From assembly GCF_014489615.1 (NCBI RefSeq), contig NZ_CP060825.1, positions 3,796,501 to 3,860,500 on the forward strand: a stretch of DNA of 64,000 nt, given 5' to 3'. Position 1 is the first letter of the stretch; each line of letters opens with the position of its first letter. Under the pieces are notes generated by a model that was given only the letters and a program-made list of their open reading frames with translations, was not told the DNA's origin and did no database searches. The stretch comes from Streptomyces genisteinicus (lineage in GTDB: Bacteria > Actinomycetota > Actinomycetes > Streptomycetales > Streptomycetaceae). The translations under genes were made by a program, and so were the position numbers. Below, piece after piece: positions 1 through 7,752 of the stretch.

Positions 1-2
1 TC

Positions 3-1172
3 GTCGAGAAGGACTACTACAAGGTTCTCGGCGTCCCCAAGGACGCCACCGAGGCCGAGATCAAGAAGGCGTACCGGAAGCTCGCCCGCGAGAACCACCC
101 GGACGCCAACAAGGGCGACACCGCGGCCGAGGAGCGCTTCAAGGAGATCTCCGAGGCCAACGACGTCCTGGGCGACCCCAAGCGGCGCAAGGAGTACGAC
201 GAGGCACGCGCCCTCTTCGGCAACGGGGGCTTCCGGGCCCCCGGCGCCAACGGGCCCGGCGGCAGCTTCAACTTCGACCTGGGCGACCTCTTCGGAGGCG
301 CCCAGGGCCAGGGAGCGCCGGGCGGCGCCGGCGGTTTCGGCGGCGGCCTCGGGGACGTCTTCGGCGGTCTGTTCAACCGGGGCGCCGGACCGGGCACGCG
401 GACGCAGCCGCGCCGCGGCCAGGACGTCGAGTCCGAGGTGACGCTCAGCTTCACCGAAGCCGTCGACGGGGCCACGGTCCCGCTCCGGATGTCCAGCCAG
501 GCGCCCTGCAAGGCGTGCGCCGGCACCGGCGACAAGAACGGCACCCCCCGGGTGTGCCCGACCTGCGTCGGCACCGGCCAGGTCTCCCGGGGCGGCAGCG
601 GCTCGTTCTCGCTGACCGACCCGTGCGTGGACTGCAAGGGCCGCGGGCTGATCGCCGAGACCCCGTGCGACGTCTGCAAGGGCAGCGGCCGGGCTCGCAG
701 TTCGCGCACCATGCAGGTGCGCATCCCGGCGGGCGTCTCGGACGGGCAGCGCATCCGGCTGCGCGGCAAGGGCGCCCCGGGTGAGCGCGGCGGTCCGGCG
801 GGCGACCTGTACGTGGTCGTGCACGTGGACGGCCACCCCGTGTTCGGCCGCAAGGACGACAACCTCACCGTCACCGTGCCCGTCACCTACGTGGAGGCGG
901 CGCTGGGCGGCGAGGTGAAGGTTCCCACCCTCGGCGGTCCGCCGGTCACGCTCAAGCTGCCCGCCGGCACGCCCAACGGGCGCACCATGCGGGCCCGCGG
1001 CAAGGGCGCGGTCCGCAAGGACGGCACCCGCGGCGACCTGCTGGTGACGGTCGAGGTCACCGTGCCGAAGGAGCTGGACGACAAGGCGAAGGAAGCGCTG
1101 GAGGCCTACCGCGAAGCCACCGCGGACGAGGACCCGCGGGCCGAGCTGTTCCAGGCCGCGAAGGGAGCTTGA
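3..1172 (+). CDS. dnaJ: Chaperone protein DnaJ (5' end outside the window)
   Basis: Hsp40 co-chaperone that delivers unfolded clients to DnaK and stimulates its ATPase in the cytosol. The window opens inside the J domain: a readable frame starts at base 3 and the HPD tripeptide lies near residue 33 of what is visible. A Gly/Phe-rich linker follows, then four zinc-binding CxxCxGxG modules (CKAC, CPTC, CVDC, CDVC) at nt 508-690, and the two C-terminal beta-barrel substrate domains. 389 residues are visible; DnaJ is usually near 390-400, so only about ten N-terminal residues are missing. The stop is 1 nt before hspR, so the two are surely co-transcribed; dnaK and grpE are expected just upstream. 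High confidence from domain order and context. Confidence 0.97.
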   Translation, partial: VEKDYYKVLGVPKDATEAEIKKAYRKLARENHPDANKGDTAAEERFKEISEANDVLGDPKRRKEYDEARALFGNGGFRAPGANGPGGSFNFDLGDLFGGAQGQGAPGGAGGFGGGLGDVFGGLFNRGAGPGTRTQPRRGQDVESEVTLSFTEAVDGATVPLRMSSQAPCKACAGTGDKNGTPRVCPTCVGTGQVSRGGSGSFSLTDPCVDCKGRGLIAETPCDVCKGSGRARSSRTMQVRIPAGVSDGQRIRLRGKGAPGERGGPAGDLYVVVHVDGHPVFGRKDDNLTVTVPVTYVEAALGGEVKVPTLGGPPVTLKLPAGTPNGRTMRARGKGAVRKDGTRGDLLVTVEVTVPKELDDKAKEALEAYREATADEDPRAELFQAAKGA

Positions 1173-1173
1173 C

Positions 1174-1626
1174 ATGGAGGGCCGTCCGGGACGCAGCCGC
1201 AACCCCTACGAACTGACCGACGAGTCGCCGGTGTACGTGATCTCGGTGGCCGCGCAGCTGTCGGGCCTGCATCCGCAGACCCTGCGGCAGTACGACCGCC
1301 TCGGTCTCGTCTCCCCGGACCGCACCGCGGGCCGGGGCCGGCGCTACTCGGCCCGCGACATCGAACTGCTGCGCACGGTGCAGCAGTTGTCGCAGGACGA
1401 GGGCATCAACCTCGCGGGCATCAAGCGCATCATCGAACTGGAGAACCAGGTCGCCGCGCTCCAGGCCCGGGTCGCCGAGCTGTCGGCGGCGGTCGAGGGC
1501 GCGGCCGTGGCCATGCAGCAGCGGGAGGCGCAGGTGCACGCCTCCTACCGGCGCGACCTGGTGCCCTACCAGGACGTGCAGCACACCAGCGCGCTGGTGG
1601 TGTGGCGGCCCAGGCGGACCGAGTAG
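1174..1626 (+). CDS. hspR: HspR, MerR-family heat-shock repressor
   Basis: 150-residue repressor of the actinobacterial dnaK regulon. It binds HAIR elements (CTTGAGT-N7-ACTCAAG) and in Streptomyces uses DnaK as co-repressor. A MerR-type winged helix occupies residues about 17-85, with the recognition segment around 'LHPQTLRQYDRLGLVSP', followed by a coiled-coil of about 40 residues. The protein ends in a hydrophobic/basic tail (VVWRPRRTE), as in characterised HspR proteins. The ATG is 1 nt after the dnaJ stop, so translation is coupled. One HspR target is visible in this window, upstream of clpB at 4190-4210. Confidence 0.96.
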   Translation: MEGRPGRSRNPYELTDESPVYVISVAAQLSGLHPQTLRQYDRLGLVSPDRTAGRGRRYSARDIELLRTVQQLSQDEGINLAGIKRIIELENQVAALQARVAELSAAVEGAAVAMQQREAQVHASYRRDLVPYQDVQHTSALVVWRPRRTE

Positions 1627-1648
1627 CGGGCCGCGCAGGGGAGTTGTG

Positions 1649-1683
1649 CAGGGGCCGGAGGGCGATACGCCTTCCGGCCCCTG
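1649..1683 (+). terminator. Terminator of the dnaK operon
   Basis: Stem of 14 bp with one G-T pair (arms 1649-1662 and 1670-1683), starting 22 nt after the hspR stop. There is no T-run, which is normal for streptomycete terminators. Confidence 0.75.
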
Positions 1684-1709
1684 CGGCGTGCCCCCGGGGG
1701 CGCGTACGC

Positions 1710-1782
1710 GGGCGCGTACGGGCGCGCGGGCGCCCGGGGCGATGCGTACCCCGGCCCGCGCGCACCGGGCGCGTACGGGCGC
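1710..1782. repeat. Pair of 16-bp direct repeats in GC-rich spacer
   Basis: GGGCGCGTACGGGCGC occurs exactly at 1710-1725 and 1767-1782, embedded in other GCGTACG-containing sequence. The rest of 1684-1794 shows no gene; it separates two converging genes. Confidence 0.7.
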
Positions 1783-1794
1783 ACGGGGCGCCCC

Positions 1795-2778
1795 TCAGCC
1801 GGCGTCGTCGAGGATGCCCGACTGGGCGATGAGGTAGCCGAGCTGGGCCCTGCTGCCGCTGCCCAGGGTCGCGTTCAGTTTGGCGATGTGGGCGCGGCAG
1901 GTGCGGACGTTCATCCCGAGGCGGCGGGCGATCGAGTCGTCCACATGGCCTTCGACGAGGAGTTTGGCGATCGAGCGCTGCACGCTGGTGATGCCGTCCA
2001 TCCCGGGCGCGTAGGAGCGCTGCTCCTCCCACGGGGTGGCGTGCAGCCAGAACTGCTCGAAGACGCCCACCAGATAGCGGACCAGGCCCTCGTGGCGCAG
2101 TTCGAGGGCGACCTGGCGGTCGCTGCGGGCGGGCACGAAGGCCACTTTCCGGTCGATGATGATCAGCCGGTCGATGATCTCCTCGAGGGTGCGGACCTCG
2201 ACCCCGTACGGGTTCACCCGCTCCACGTAGGCCAGTGTGGAGGGGTGGTGCCGGGCGGTGTGCTGGTACAGCGTGCGCATCTTCACGCCGTTCTGGAGCA
2301 GGGGCTCGGCGCGGCGCAGGGCGTGTTCGAGTGTGTCGGGGCGGCGGCCGCTTCCTGGCTGTACCGTGAGAAGTTCCTCCGCACACTCGACAGTTGCCCG
2401 GTCGAGTGCTGTGTTGATGTGTACCAGACCCTCCAGCACGGTGATGGCATGGCGGGCGGACAGGTCCTGGGCTGTCAGGTTCATGAACGGTTCGAAGGTG
2501 CCGGCGATCGACATCGCGAGCTGCCGGCGCTCCTGGATCTCCCGTTCGATGGGGTGCATCAGCTGGTTGAGGGCGAGCGAGGGAGGAACGGGGCGCAGCC
2601 ACTGGGGGTCGTCGGGGTCGGGGCGCAGCAGCACGAGGTCGAGCAGGCAGGGAGCCTCCACGGCCTCCGCGCGGGAGAGACGTCCGGTCCGCAGTGCCGT
2701 TGCGTAGAGGTTCTTCCCCGCTTCGCATAGTTCGGCAGCACTATGCCTATGTCCCGTTTCATGCTGGTTCGACGCCAT
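1795..2778 (-). CDS. LuxR-type helix-turn-helix transcriptional regulator
   Basis: 327 residues. The last 65 or so (about 260-325) form a LuxR/GerE-like helix-turn-helix with the scanning helices 'HVDDSIARRLGMNVRTCRAH'. The first 190 residues are helical and of unknown ligand preference, followed by a segment (IDRLIIIDRKVAFVPAR) of the TrmB-like sensor type often seen in Streptomyces cluster-situated LuxR regulators. The start is ATG 2778, preceded on its own strand by GAGGGGG about 6 nt upstream. It is divergent from the repeat-peptide gene at 2880 across a 101-bp gap containing the 15-bp inverted repeat at 2796-2810, so it probably controls that gene and itself. No receiver domain is present. 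Certain as a DNA-binding regulator; the target is inference. Confidence 0.85.
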   Translation of the reverse strand: MASNQHETGHRHSAAELCEAGKNLYATALRTGRLSRAEAVEAPCLLDLVLLRPDPDDPQWLRPVPPSLALNQLMHPIEREIQERRQLAMSIAGTFEPFMNLTAQDLSARHAITVLEGLVHINTALDRATVECAEELLTVQPGSGRRPDTLEHALRRAEPLLQNGVKMRTLYQHTARHHPSTLAYVERVNPYGVEVRTLEEIIDRLIIIDRKVAFVPARSDRQVALELRHEGLVRYLVGVFEQFWLHATPWEEQRSYAPGMDGITSVQRSIAKLLVEGHVDDSIARRLGMNVRTCRAHIAKLNATLGSGSRAQLGYLIAQSGILDDAG

Positions 2779-2795
2779 GTGACACCCCCTCAGGG

Positions 2796-2810
2796 TCCTG
2801 AATTACAGGA
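2796..2810. promoter_or_regulatory. Candidate operator between divergent genes
   Basis: Perfect inverted repeat TCCTG-AATTA-CAGGA, 18 bp before the start of the LuxR gene and 70 bp before the peptide gene. The surrounding 2780-2875 is the lower-GC promoter region shared by both. That it binds the LuxR regulator is inference. Confidence 0.45.
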
Positions 2811-2879
2811 ACATGATGCCCGTGGTCGCTGGTGGAAGCATTCGGCGTGAGACATCGTCTTAGACGCGGGGGGAGGGTA

Positions 2880-3203
2880 ATGAACAGAATGGGGTGGAGA
2901 TCCTCCATGAACAGGACGGTTGGCATAGTTTGCACGCTCGCTGCCGCGGTGGCCGCGTTCGGCGCCGCGGGCACCAACGGTGAGCCCTCGTGGGAGGTCA
3001 AGCCGGCTTCCGCGGTGGCCAACGGCGAGCCGTCGTGGGAGTCCGAGCCCGCGGTGACCAACGGTGAGCCCTCGTGGGAGTCCGAGCCCGCGGGCACCCG
3101 TGGCGAGCCCTCGTGGGAGTCCGGACCGGCCCACGTCGTGATCGCCGGCGGAACCGAACTCTCCTGGGAGAGTGCTCCCGTCGACGCGGACCCGGCAGCA
3201 TGA
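2880..3203 (+). CDS. Small exported peptide with five SWE repeats (putative precursor)
   Basis: 107 residues from ATG 2880, chosen because GGGGGGAGGG lies 3-10 nt upstream; another ATG (2832) is in frame but has no ribosome site. Residues about 1-33 are basic then hydrophobic (TVGIVCTLAAAVAAFGAAG), a likely signal or anchor segment. The rest consists of spaced repeats: GEPSWE four times and a degenerate TELSWES once, separated by 8-15 residues rich in Pro, Ala and Val. The mature part is very acidic and has no Cys. The stop overlaps the next start (ATGA), so the pair is co-translated. I recognise no family. The repeat layout resembles multi-core precursor peptides, but it could also be a structural secreted peptide. 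Confidence 0.7.
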   Translation: MNRMGWRSSMNRTVGIVCTLAAAVAAFGAAGTNGEPSWEVKPASAVANGEPSWESEPAVTNGEPSWESEPAGTRGEPSWESGPAHVVIAGGTELSWESAPVDADPAA

Positions 3204-3517
3204 CCATCCCTCCGGACGACCGGGTCTTCCGGCGCGAGATGGCCTCGGCCTATCGGTCCGGGTGGCATTTCATCGACCTCGTCACGGCCATCCCCCACCG
3301 TGGCGACTCGTTGATGGTCACCCTGTTCGGCGAGCCGATCGTCGTCGCCCGCGAAGAGGACGAGGACGTCCGTGCGTACCGGTGCCTGCGCCGGCCGCGA
3401 GGGGCGCCACAGCCCGTCCGCTGTGCCATCCGGTACGGCATGATTTTTGTCAACCTCGACGCGCGTGACCACCAGCTCGTCGAGTCCGACACCACCGCCA
3501 CCCCCCGCAGTGCCTGA
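3200..3517 (+). CDS. Short Rieske-oxygenase-like protein lacking the iron-sulfur ligands
   Basis: 105 residues, translationally coupled to the upstream peptide gene (ATG 3200 overlaps its stop). Residues about 20-62 read like the start of a Rieske domain of ring-hydroxylating oxygenases (SGWHFIDL..., then LFGEPIVVAREEDEDVRAYR). Residues about 81-87 (GMIFVNLD when read with the flanking residues) match the stretch that follows the Rieske domain in those enzymes. The two Cys-x-His ligand pairs in between are absent: the first is reduced to 'RCLRRPRG' and the second is deleted. It therefore cannot hold a normal 2Fe-2S cluster. Either a decayed remnant or a repurposed binding protein; intact frame and coupling favour a functional gene. 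The family assignment is my pattern reading, not a search. Confidence 0.6.
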   Translation: MTIPPDDRVFRREMASAYRSGWHFIDLVTAIPHRGDSLMVTLFGEPIVVAREEDEDVRAYRCLRRPRGAPQPVRCAIRYGMIFVNLDARDHQLVESDTTATPRSA

Positions 3518-3559
3518 GCGATTCCCCCGTCGTTCCAGATCGCTCAGGTGCTTCCCCCA

Positions 3560-3604
3560 CACAGCGGCGCCATCGTGGACCTGAAACACGATGGCGCCGT
3601 TGTG
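3560..3604 (+). terminator. Strong hairpin ending the peptide operon
   Basis: 18-bp arms (3560-3577 and 3587-3604) with one mismatch and a 9-nt loop, 43 nt after the stop of the Rieske-like gene. The following 3605-3746 holds no gene I can support. Confidence 0.8.
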
Positions 3605-3746
3605 CTGCCCGGACGCCGTCCGGCGCCGCCGCGCCCCGGGTGTCCGGGTCCCGGCGCCCGCCCGCGCGCCGCCAGGGTGGCCCGGCCCATGGCGTCGCGC
3701 CCCGGCGGGCCGTTCCGGCCGGCTCCGCAGCGCCGCCCGCGGTCCG

Positions 3747-4151
3747 TTACGCCCGGCCCATGGCCCGGGTGAGCGCGATCTCGATGACGATGCGGTCCGG
3801 GTTCGGCCTCGGGTCGCGGCCGTAGCGCTCCTTGTAGCGGGCCTCGGCGTCCGCGACCGCCTCCGCGTCCCCGCGGACCGTCGCCACGCCCTCCAGCGTC
3901 GCCCAGCGGCGCCCGTCCACCTGGCAGACCGCCACCCTCGCGCCCTGCGGCCCCGCGGCCGCCACGTTGCGCGCCTTGCGGGTGTGCCGTCCGGTGATCA
4001 CCCGCGCGACGCCGTTCACGGGGTCGTACGTGGCGCCGACCGCCACGACGTGCGGGGAGCCGTCGGGCCGCGGCGTCGTCAGCGTGCAGATGTGTCTCTC
4101 GCGCCAGAAGCTGAGGTAGGACTCGCCGGGCTCGCGGGGGTCGATCGCCAT
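3747..4151 (-). CDS. PPOX-class F420-dependent flavin/deazaflavin-fold enzyme
   Basis: 134-residue split-barrel protein of the pyridoxamine-5'-phosphate-oxidase-like superfamily (Rv1155 type). It has the usual opening 'FWRERHICTLTTPRPDGSPHVVAVG', a TGRHTRKARNV segment for phosphate contact, and 'WATLEGVATVRGD' in the C-terminal strand pair. Most streptomycete members bind coenzyme F420 and reduce or protect unknown substrates in the cytosol; the substrate here cannot be told. Start ATG 4151. It is divergent from clpB, sharing the 142-bp region that carries the HspR box. It ends without a clear operon partner. Confidence 0.85.
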   Translation of the reverse strand: MAIDPREPGESYLSFWRERHICTLTTPRPDGSPHVVAVGATYDPVNGVARVITGRHTRKARNVAAAGPQGARVAVCQVDGRRWATLEGVATVRGDAEAVADAEARYKERYGRDPRPNPDRIVIEIALTRAMGRA

Positions 4152-4189
4152 GAGCGGAACATAGCGCGCCGTTCCGTCCCGCGAAGCAC

Positions 4190-4210
4190 CCTGAGTGGAA
4201 TAGACTCAAC
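4190..4210. promoter_or_regulatory. HAIR element (HspR binding site) of clpB
   Basis: CCTGAGT-N7-ACTCAAC matches the HAIR consensus CTTGAGT-N7-ACTCAAG at 12 of 14 fixed positions with the exact 7-bp spacing. It lies 83 bp before the clpB start. A second perfect palindrome, TGACTGAGTCA, follows at about 4222-4232 and may extend the operator. That HspR controls clpB is established in Streptomyces; use of this copy is inference. Confidence 0.85.
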
Positions 4211-4293
4211 TTTGGTGACGTTGACTGAGTCACAGTGACCGAAGGGGCCGGCCGGCCCCCGATGACCCACCGGGCGAGGAGGAGACACCGCAC

Positions 4294-6900
4294 GTGGACG
4301 CCGAGCTGACCAACAAGAGCCGGGATGCGATCAACGCCGCGAGCAACCGGGCCGTGCAGGACGGGCACGCCGACCTGACCCCCGCGCATCTGCTGCTGGC
4401 CCTCCTGGAGGGCCGGGACAACGAGAACATCGTCGACCTGCTGGCCGCGGTCGAGGCGGACCAGGCGGCCGTGCGCGCCGGGGCCGAGCGCGTCCTCGCC
4501 TCGCTGCCCAGCGTCACCGGCTCCACGGTCGCGCCGCCCCAGCCCAACCGCGAGCTGCTCGCCGTCATCGCCGACGCCGCGAAGCGGGCCGGGGAGCTGG
4601 GGGACGACTACGTCTCCACCGAGCACCTGCTGATCGGCGTCGCCGCCAAGGGCGGCGCCGCGGGAGCGGTGCTCGACGGACAGGGCGCCACGGCGAAGAA
4701 GCTGCTGGACGCTTTCGAGACGGTACGAGGAGGACGCCGGGTGACCACACCCGATCCCGAGGGTCAGTACAAGGCACTGGAGAAGTTCGGCACCGACTTC
4801 ACCGCCGCGGCGCGGGAGGGCCGGCTCGACCCGGTCATCGGCCGCGACCAGGAGATCCGCCGCGTCGTGCAGGTGCTGTCGCGGCGCACCAAGAACAACC
4901 CGGTGCTCATCGGCGAGCCCGGCGTCGGCAAGACCGCCGTCGTCGAGGGCCTCGCGCAGCGCATCGTCAAGGGCGACGTCCCGGAGTCGCTGCGCAACAA
5001 GCGCCTGGTCTCGCTCGACCTCGGCGCGATGGTCGCGGGCGCCAAGTACCGCGGCGAGTTCGAGGAGCGGCTGAAGACCGTGCTCTCCGAGATCAAGGAG
5101 AGCGACGGCCAGATCATCACCTTCATCGACGAGCTGCACACCGTCGTCGGCGCCGGCGCCGGCGGCGACTCGGCCATGGACGCGGGCAACATGCTCAAGC
5201 CCATGCTGGCCCGTGGCGAACTGCGCATGGTCGGCGCCACCACGCTCGACGAGTACCGCGAGCGCATCGAGAAGGACCCGGCGCTGGAGCGGCGTTTCCA
5301 GCAGGTGCTGGTCGCCGAGCCGACCGTCGAGGACACTATCGCGATCCTGCGCGGGCTCAAGGGCCGCTACGAGGCCCACCACAAGGTGCAGATCAACGAC
5401 AGCGCCCTGGTCGCCGCCGCCACCCTCTCCGACCGGTACATCACCTCGCGCTTCCTGCCCGACAAGGCGATCGACCTGGTCGACGAGGCGGCCTCCCGGC
5501 TCCGGATGGAGATCGACTCCTCACCCGTCGAGATCGACGAGCTCCAGCGGGCCGTCGACCGGCTGCGCATGGAGGAGCTGGCCCTGAAGAACGAGTCGGA
5601 CCCCGCCTCCCGGCAGCGCCTGGAGAAGCTGCGCCGCGACCTCGCCGACCGGGAGGAGGAGCTGCGCGGCCTGACCGCCCGCTGGGAGAAGGAGAAGCAG
5701 GGCCTCAACCGCGTCGGCGAGCTGAAGGAGCGCCTGGACGATCTGCGCGGCCAGGCCGAACGCGCGCAGCGCGACGGCGACTTCGACACCGCGTCCAAGC
5801 TGCTCTACGGCGAGATCCCCTCCCTGGAACGCGACCTGGAGGAGGCGTCCGAGGCCGAGGAGGAGGCCTCGAAGGACACCATGGTCAAGGAGGAGGTCGG
5901 CCCCGACGACATCGCCGACGTGGTCGGCTCCTGGACCGGCATCCCCGCGGGCCGGCTGCTGGAGGGCGAGACCCAGAAGCTGCTGCGCATGGAGCAGGAG
6001 CTGGGCCGCCGCCTCATCGGGCAGGCCGAGGCCGTGCAGGCCGTCTCCGACGCGGTGCGCCGCACCCGGGCGGGGGTCGCCGACCCGGACCGGCCGACGG
6101 GCTCGTTCCTCTTCCTCGGCCCCACCGGCGTCGGCAAGACCGAGCTGGCGAAGGCGCTCGCGGACTTCCTCTTCGACGACGAGCGGGCCATGGTCCGCAT
6201 CGACATGAGCGAGTACGGCGAGAAGCACAGCGTCGCCCGCCTGGTCGGCGCGCCTCCCGGCTACGTCGGCTACGAGGAGGGCGGCCAGCTCACCGAGGCC
6301 GTGCGGCGCCGCCCGTACAGCGTGGTCCTGCTCGACGAGGTGGAGAAGGCGCACCCGGAGGTCTTCGACGTCCTGCTCCAGGTCCTCGACGACGGGCGGC
6401 TGACCGACGGACAGGGCCGCACGGTCGACTTCCGCAACACCATCCTGATCCTGACGTCCAACCTCGGCAGCCAGTACCTGGTGGAGCCCTCGACCTCCGA
6501 GGAGCGCAAGCGGGAGCTGGTGCTGGACGTGGTGCGGGCCTCCTTCAAGCCGGAGTTCCTCAACCGGCTCGACGACCTGGTGGTCTTCACCGCGCTCACC
6601 CGGGACGAGCTGGCGCACATCGCGAAGCTCCAGATCGACCGGCTCGCGAAGCGGCTGGCCGAGCGCAGGCTCACCCTGGACGTCACCCCCGCCGCCCTCG
6701 ACTGGCTGGCCGACGAGGGCAACGACCCCGCGTACGGCGCCCGCCCGCTGCGCCGGCTGGTGCAGACGGCGATCGGGGACCGGCTCGCGAAGGAGATCCT
6801 GGCCGGTGAGATCACGGACGGGGACACCGTGCGGGTGGACCGCTTCGAGGACGGCCTGATCGTCGGCGCCGCGCAGCAGGACCGCCCCGCGGCGGGCTGA
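4294..6900 (+). CDS. clpB: ATP-dependent disaggregase ClpB
   Basis: Hexameric AAA+ machine that, with DnaK/DnaJ, threads aggregated proteins through its pore. 868 residues, full length. A Clp_N double repeat spans residues 1-145. NBD1 has Walker A GEPGVGKT near 207 and Walker B ITFIDE near 275. The long coiled-coil middle domain is about 395-530, and NBD2 has Walker A GPTGVGKT near 609 and VLLDEVEKAHPE near 675. There is no ClpP-binding IGF loop, as expected for ClpB. GTG start at 4294 with GAGGAGGAG 9-17 nt upstream. Heat induction via the HAIR box at 4190-4210, under HspR encoded 2.6 kb away. Confidence 0.97.
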   Translation: MDAELTNKSRDAINAASNRAVQDGHADLTPAHLLLALLEGRDNENIVDLLAAVEADQAAVRAGAERVLASLPSVTGSTVAPPQPNRELLAVIADAAKRAGELGDDYVSTEHLLIGVAAKGGAAGAVLDGQGATAKKLLDAFETVRGGRRVTTPDPEGQYKALEKFGTDFTAAAREGRLDPVIGRDQEIRRVVQVLSRRTKNNPVLIGEPGVGKTAVVEGLAQRIVKGDVPESLRNKRLVSLDLGAMVAGAKYRGEFEERLKTVLSEIKESDGQIITFIDELHTVVGAGAGGDSAMDAGNMLKPMLARGELRMVGATTLDEYRERIEKDPALERRFQQVLVAEPTVEDTIAILRGLKGRYEAHHKVQINDSALVAAATLSDRYITSRFLPDKAIDLVDEAASRLRMEIDSSPVEIDELQRAVDRLRMEELALKNESDPASRQRLEKLRRDLADREEELRGLTARWEKEKQGLNRVGELKERLDDLRGQAERAQRDGDFDTASKLLYGEIPSLERDLEEASEAEEEASKDTMVKEEVGPDDIADVVGSWTGIPAGRLLEGETQKLLRMEQELGRRLIGQAEAVQAVSDAVRRTRAGVADPDRPTGSFLFLGPTGVGKTELAKALADFLFDDERAMVRIDMSEYGEKHSVARLVGAPPGYVGYEEGGQLTEAVRRRPYSVVLLDEVEKAHPEVFDVLLQVLDDGRLTDGQGRTVDFRNTILILTSNLGSQYLVEPSTSEERKRELVLDVVRASFKPEFLNRLDDLVVFTALTRDELAHIAKLQIDRLAKRLAERRLTLDVTPAALDWLADEGNDPAYGARPLRRLVQTAIGDRLAKEILAGEITDGDTVRVDRFEDGLIVGAAQQDRPAAG

Positions 6901-6913
6901 GCACCGCGGGCGT

Positions 6914-6955
6914 GCGCCGCGCGGACCGGGAACCGCACCCCGGCCCGCGCGGCGC
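6914..6955 (+). terminator. clpB terminator
   Basis: 17-bp arms (6914-6930 and 6939-6955) with one mismatch, 14 nt after the clpB stop. Confidence 0.75.
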
Positions 6956-7073
6956 TCCGCCGTGCTCCGCGGCGGGCGGCTGTCAGCTCGCAGCGGATAG
7001 CGGGTGGCGGGGCTTGCGCCGGGCGGGCGGGGATGGGAGAGGATGGCGGCATCCGTACGAAGGGAAAAACACG

Positions 7074-7604
7074 GTGACCATCGATCCGTCCTCGATTCCG
7101 AATTTCGGGGGCCAGCCCCAGCCCCAGGCCGCAGGACCGGCGGGCCCCGTCGTTCCCGACCAGGACCTGGTCAAGCAGCTGCTCGAGCAGATGGAGCTCA
7201 AGTACGTCGTCGACGACGAGGGCGACCTCGCCGCGCCGTGGGAGGACTTCCGCACGTACTTCATGTTCCGGGGCGAGGCCGAGCAGCAGGTCTTCTCGGT
7301 GCGGACCTTCTACGACCGTCCGCACCCGGTGGAGAAGCGGGCCGAGATCCTGGAGACGATCGACGACTGGAACCGTCGCACCCTGTGGCCCAAGGTCTAC
7401 ACCCACCAGCACGAGGAGGAGGGCGCCGAGCCGTCGCTCCGCCTCATCGGTGAGGCCCAGATGCTGATCGGCACCGGCGTCAGCCTGGAGCACTTCGTCT
7501 CCTCCACGGTCAGCTGGGTCCGCGCGTCGATCGAGTTCGACAAGTGGCTGGCCGAGCGCTTCGGCCTGGCGACCGGCGAGGAGAAGCCGGCCGACGAGGC
7601 CTGA
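7074..7604 (+). CDS. YbjN domain protein
   Basis: 176-residue soluble protein of the YbjN family, which has the fold of type III secretion chaperones but in actinobacteria stands alone with no settled function. Start GTG 7074 chosen for GAAGGG 10 nt upstream; the frame stays open further 5' without a ribosome site. The first 30 residues are Pro/Gly-rich, then an alpha/beta core (LLEQMELKYVVDDEGDLAAPWEDFRTYFMF ... in two short segments) and an acidic tail. Single gene between clpB and a converging aminotransferase. Function unknown; family fairly sure. Confidence 0.8.
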   Translation: MTIDPSSIPNFGGQPQPQAAGPAGPVVPDQDLVKQLLEQMELKYVVDDEGDLAAPWEDFRTYFMFRGEAEQQVFSVRTFYDRPHPVEKRAEILETIDDWNRRTLWPKVYTHQHEEEGAEPSLRLIGEAQMLIGTGVSLEHFVSSTVSWVRASIEFDKWLAERFGLATGEEKPADEA

Positions 7605-7627
7605 GCCCCCGCGCCCGTGGCGTCACG

Positions 7628-7661
7628 CAGGGCCCGCACCGCGCGAGCGGTGCGGGCCCTG
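7628..7661. terminator. Bidirectional terminator
   Basis: Perfect 15-bp stem (7628-7642 and 7647-7661) with GCGA loop, between the converging YbjN and aminotransferase genes; probably serves both. Confidence 0.8.
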
Positions 7662-7752
7662 TCGCGCGTGGGGTGCGGGCGGTGCGGGCCGGGGTGGCCG
7701 CTCACGCCGCCGGGTGCGGGGAAGAGCCCGCCCGCGGGAGGAGCGCCGGGCG

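Noticed and set aside
2880..3203. SWE-repeat peptide as a graspetide or microviridin precursor
   Set aside because: Glu/Ser-rich repeats fit the idea, but no ATP-grasp ligase, lanthionine synthetase, YcaO or radical-SAM gene is within reach in the window.
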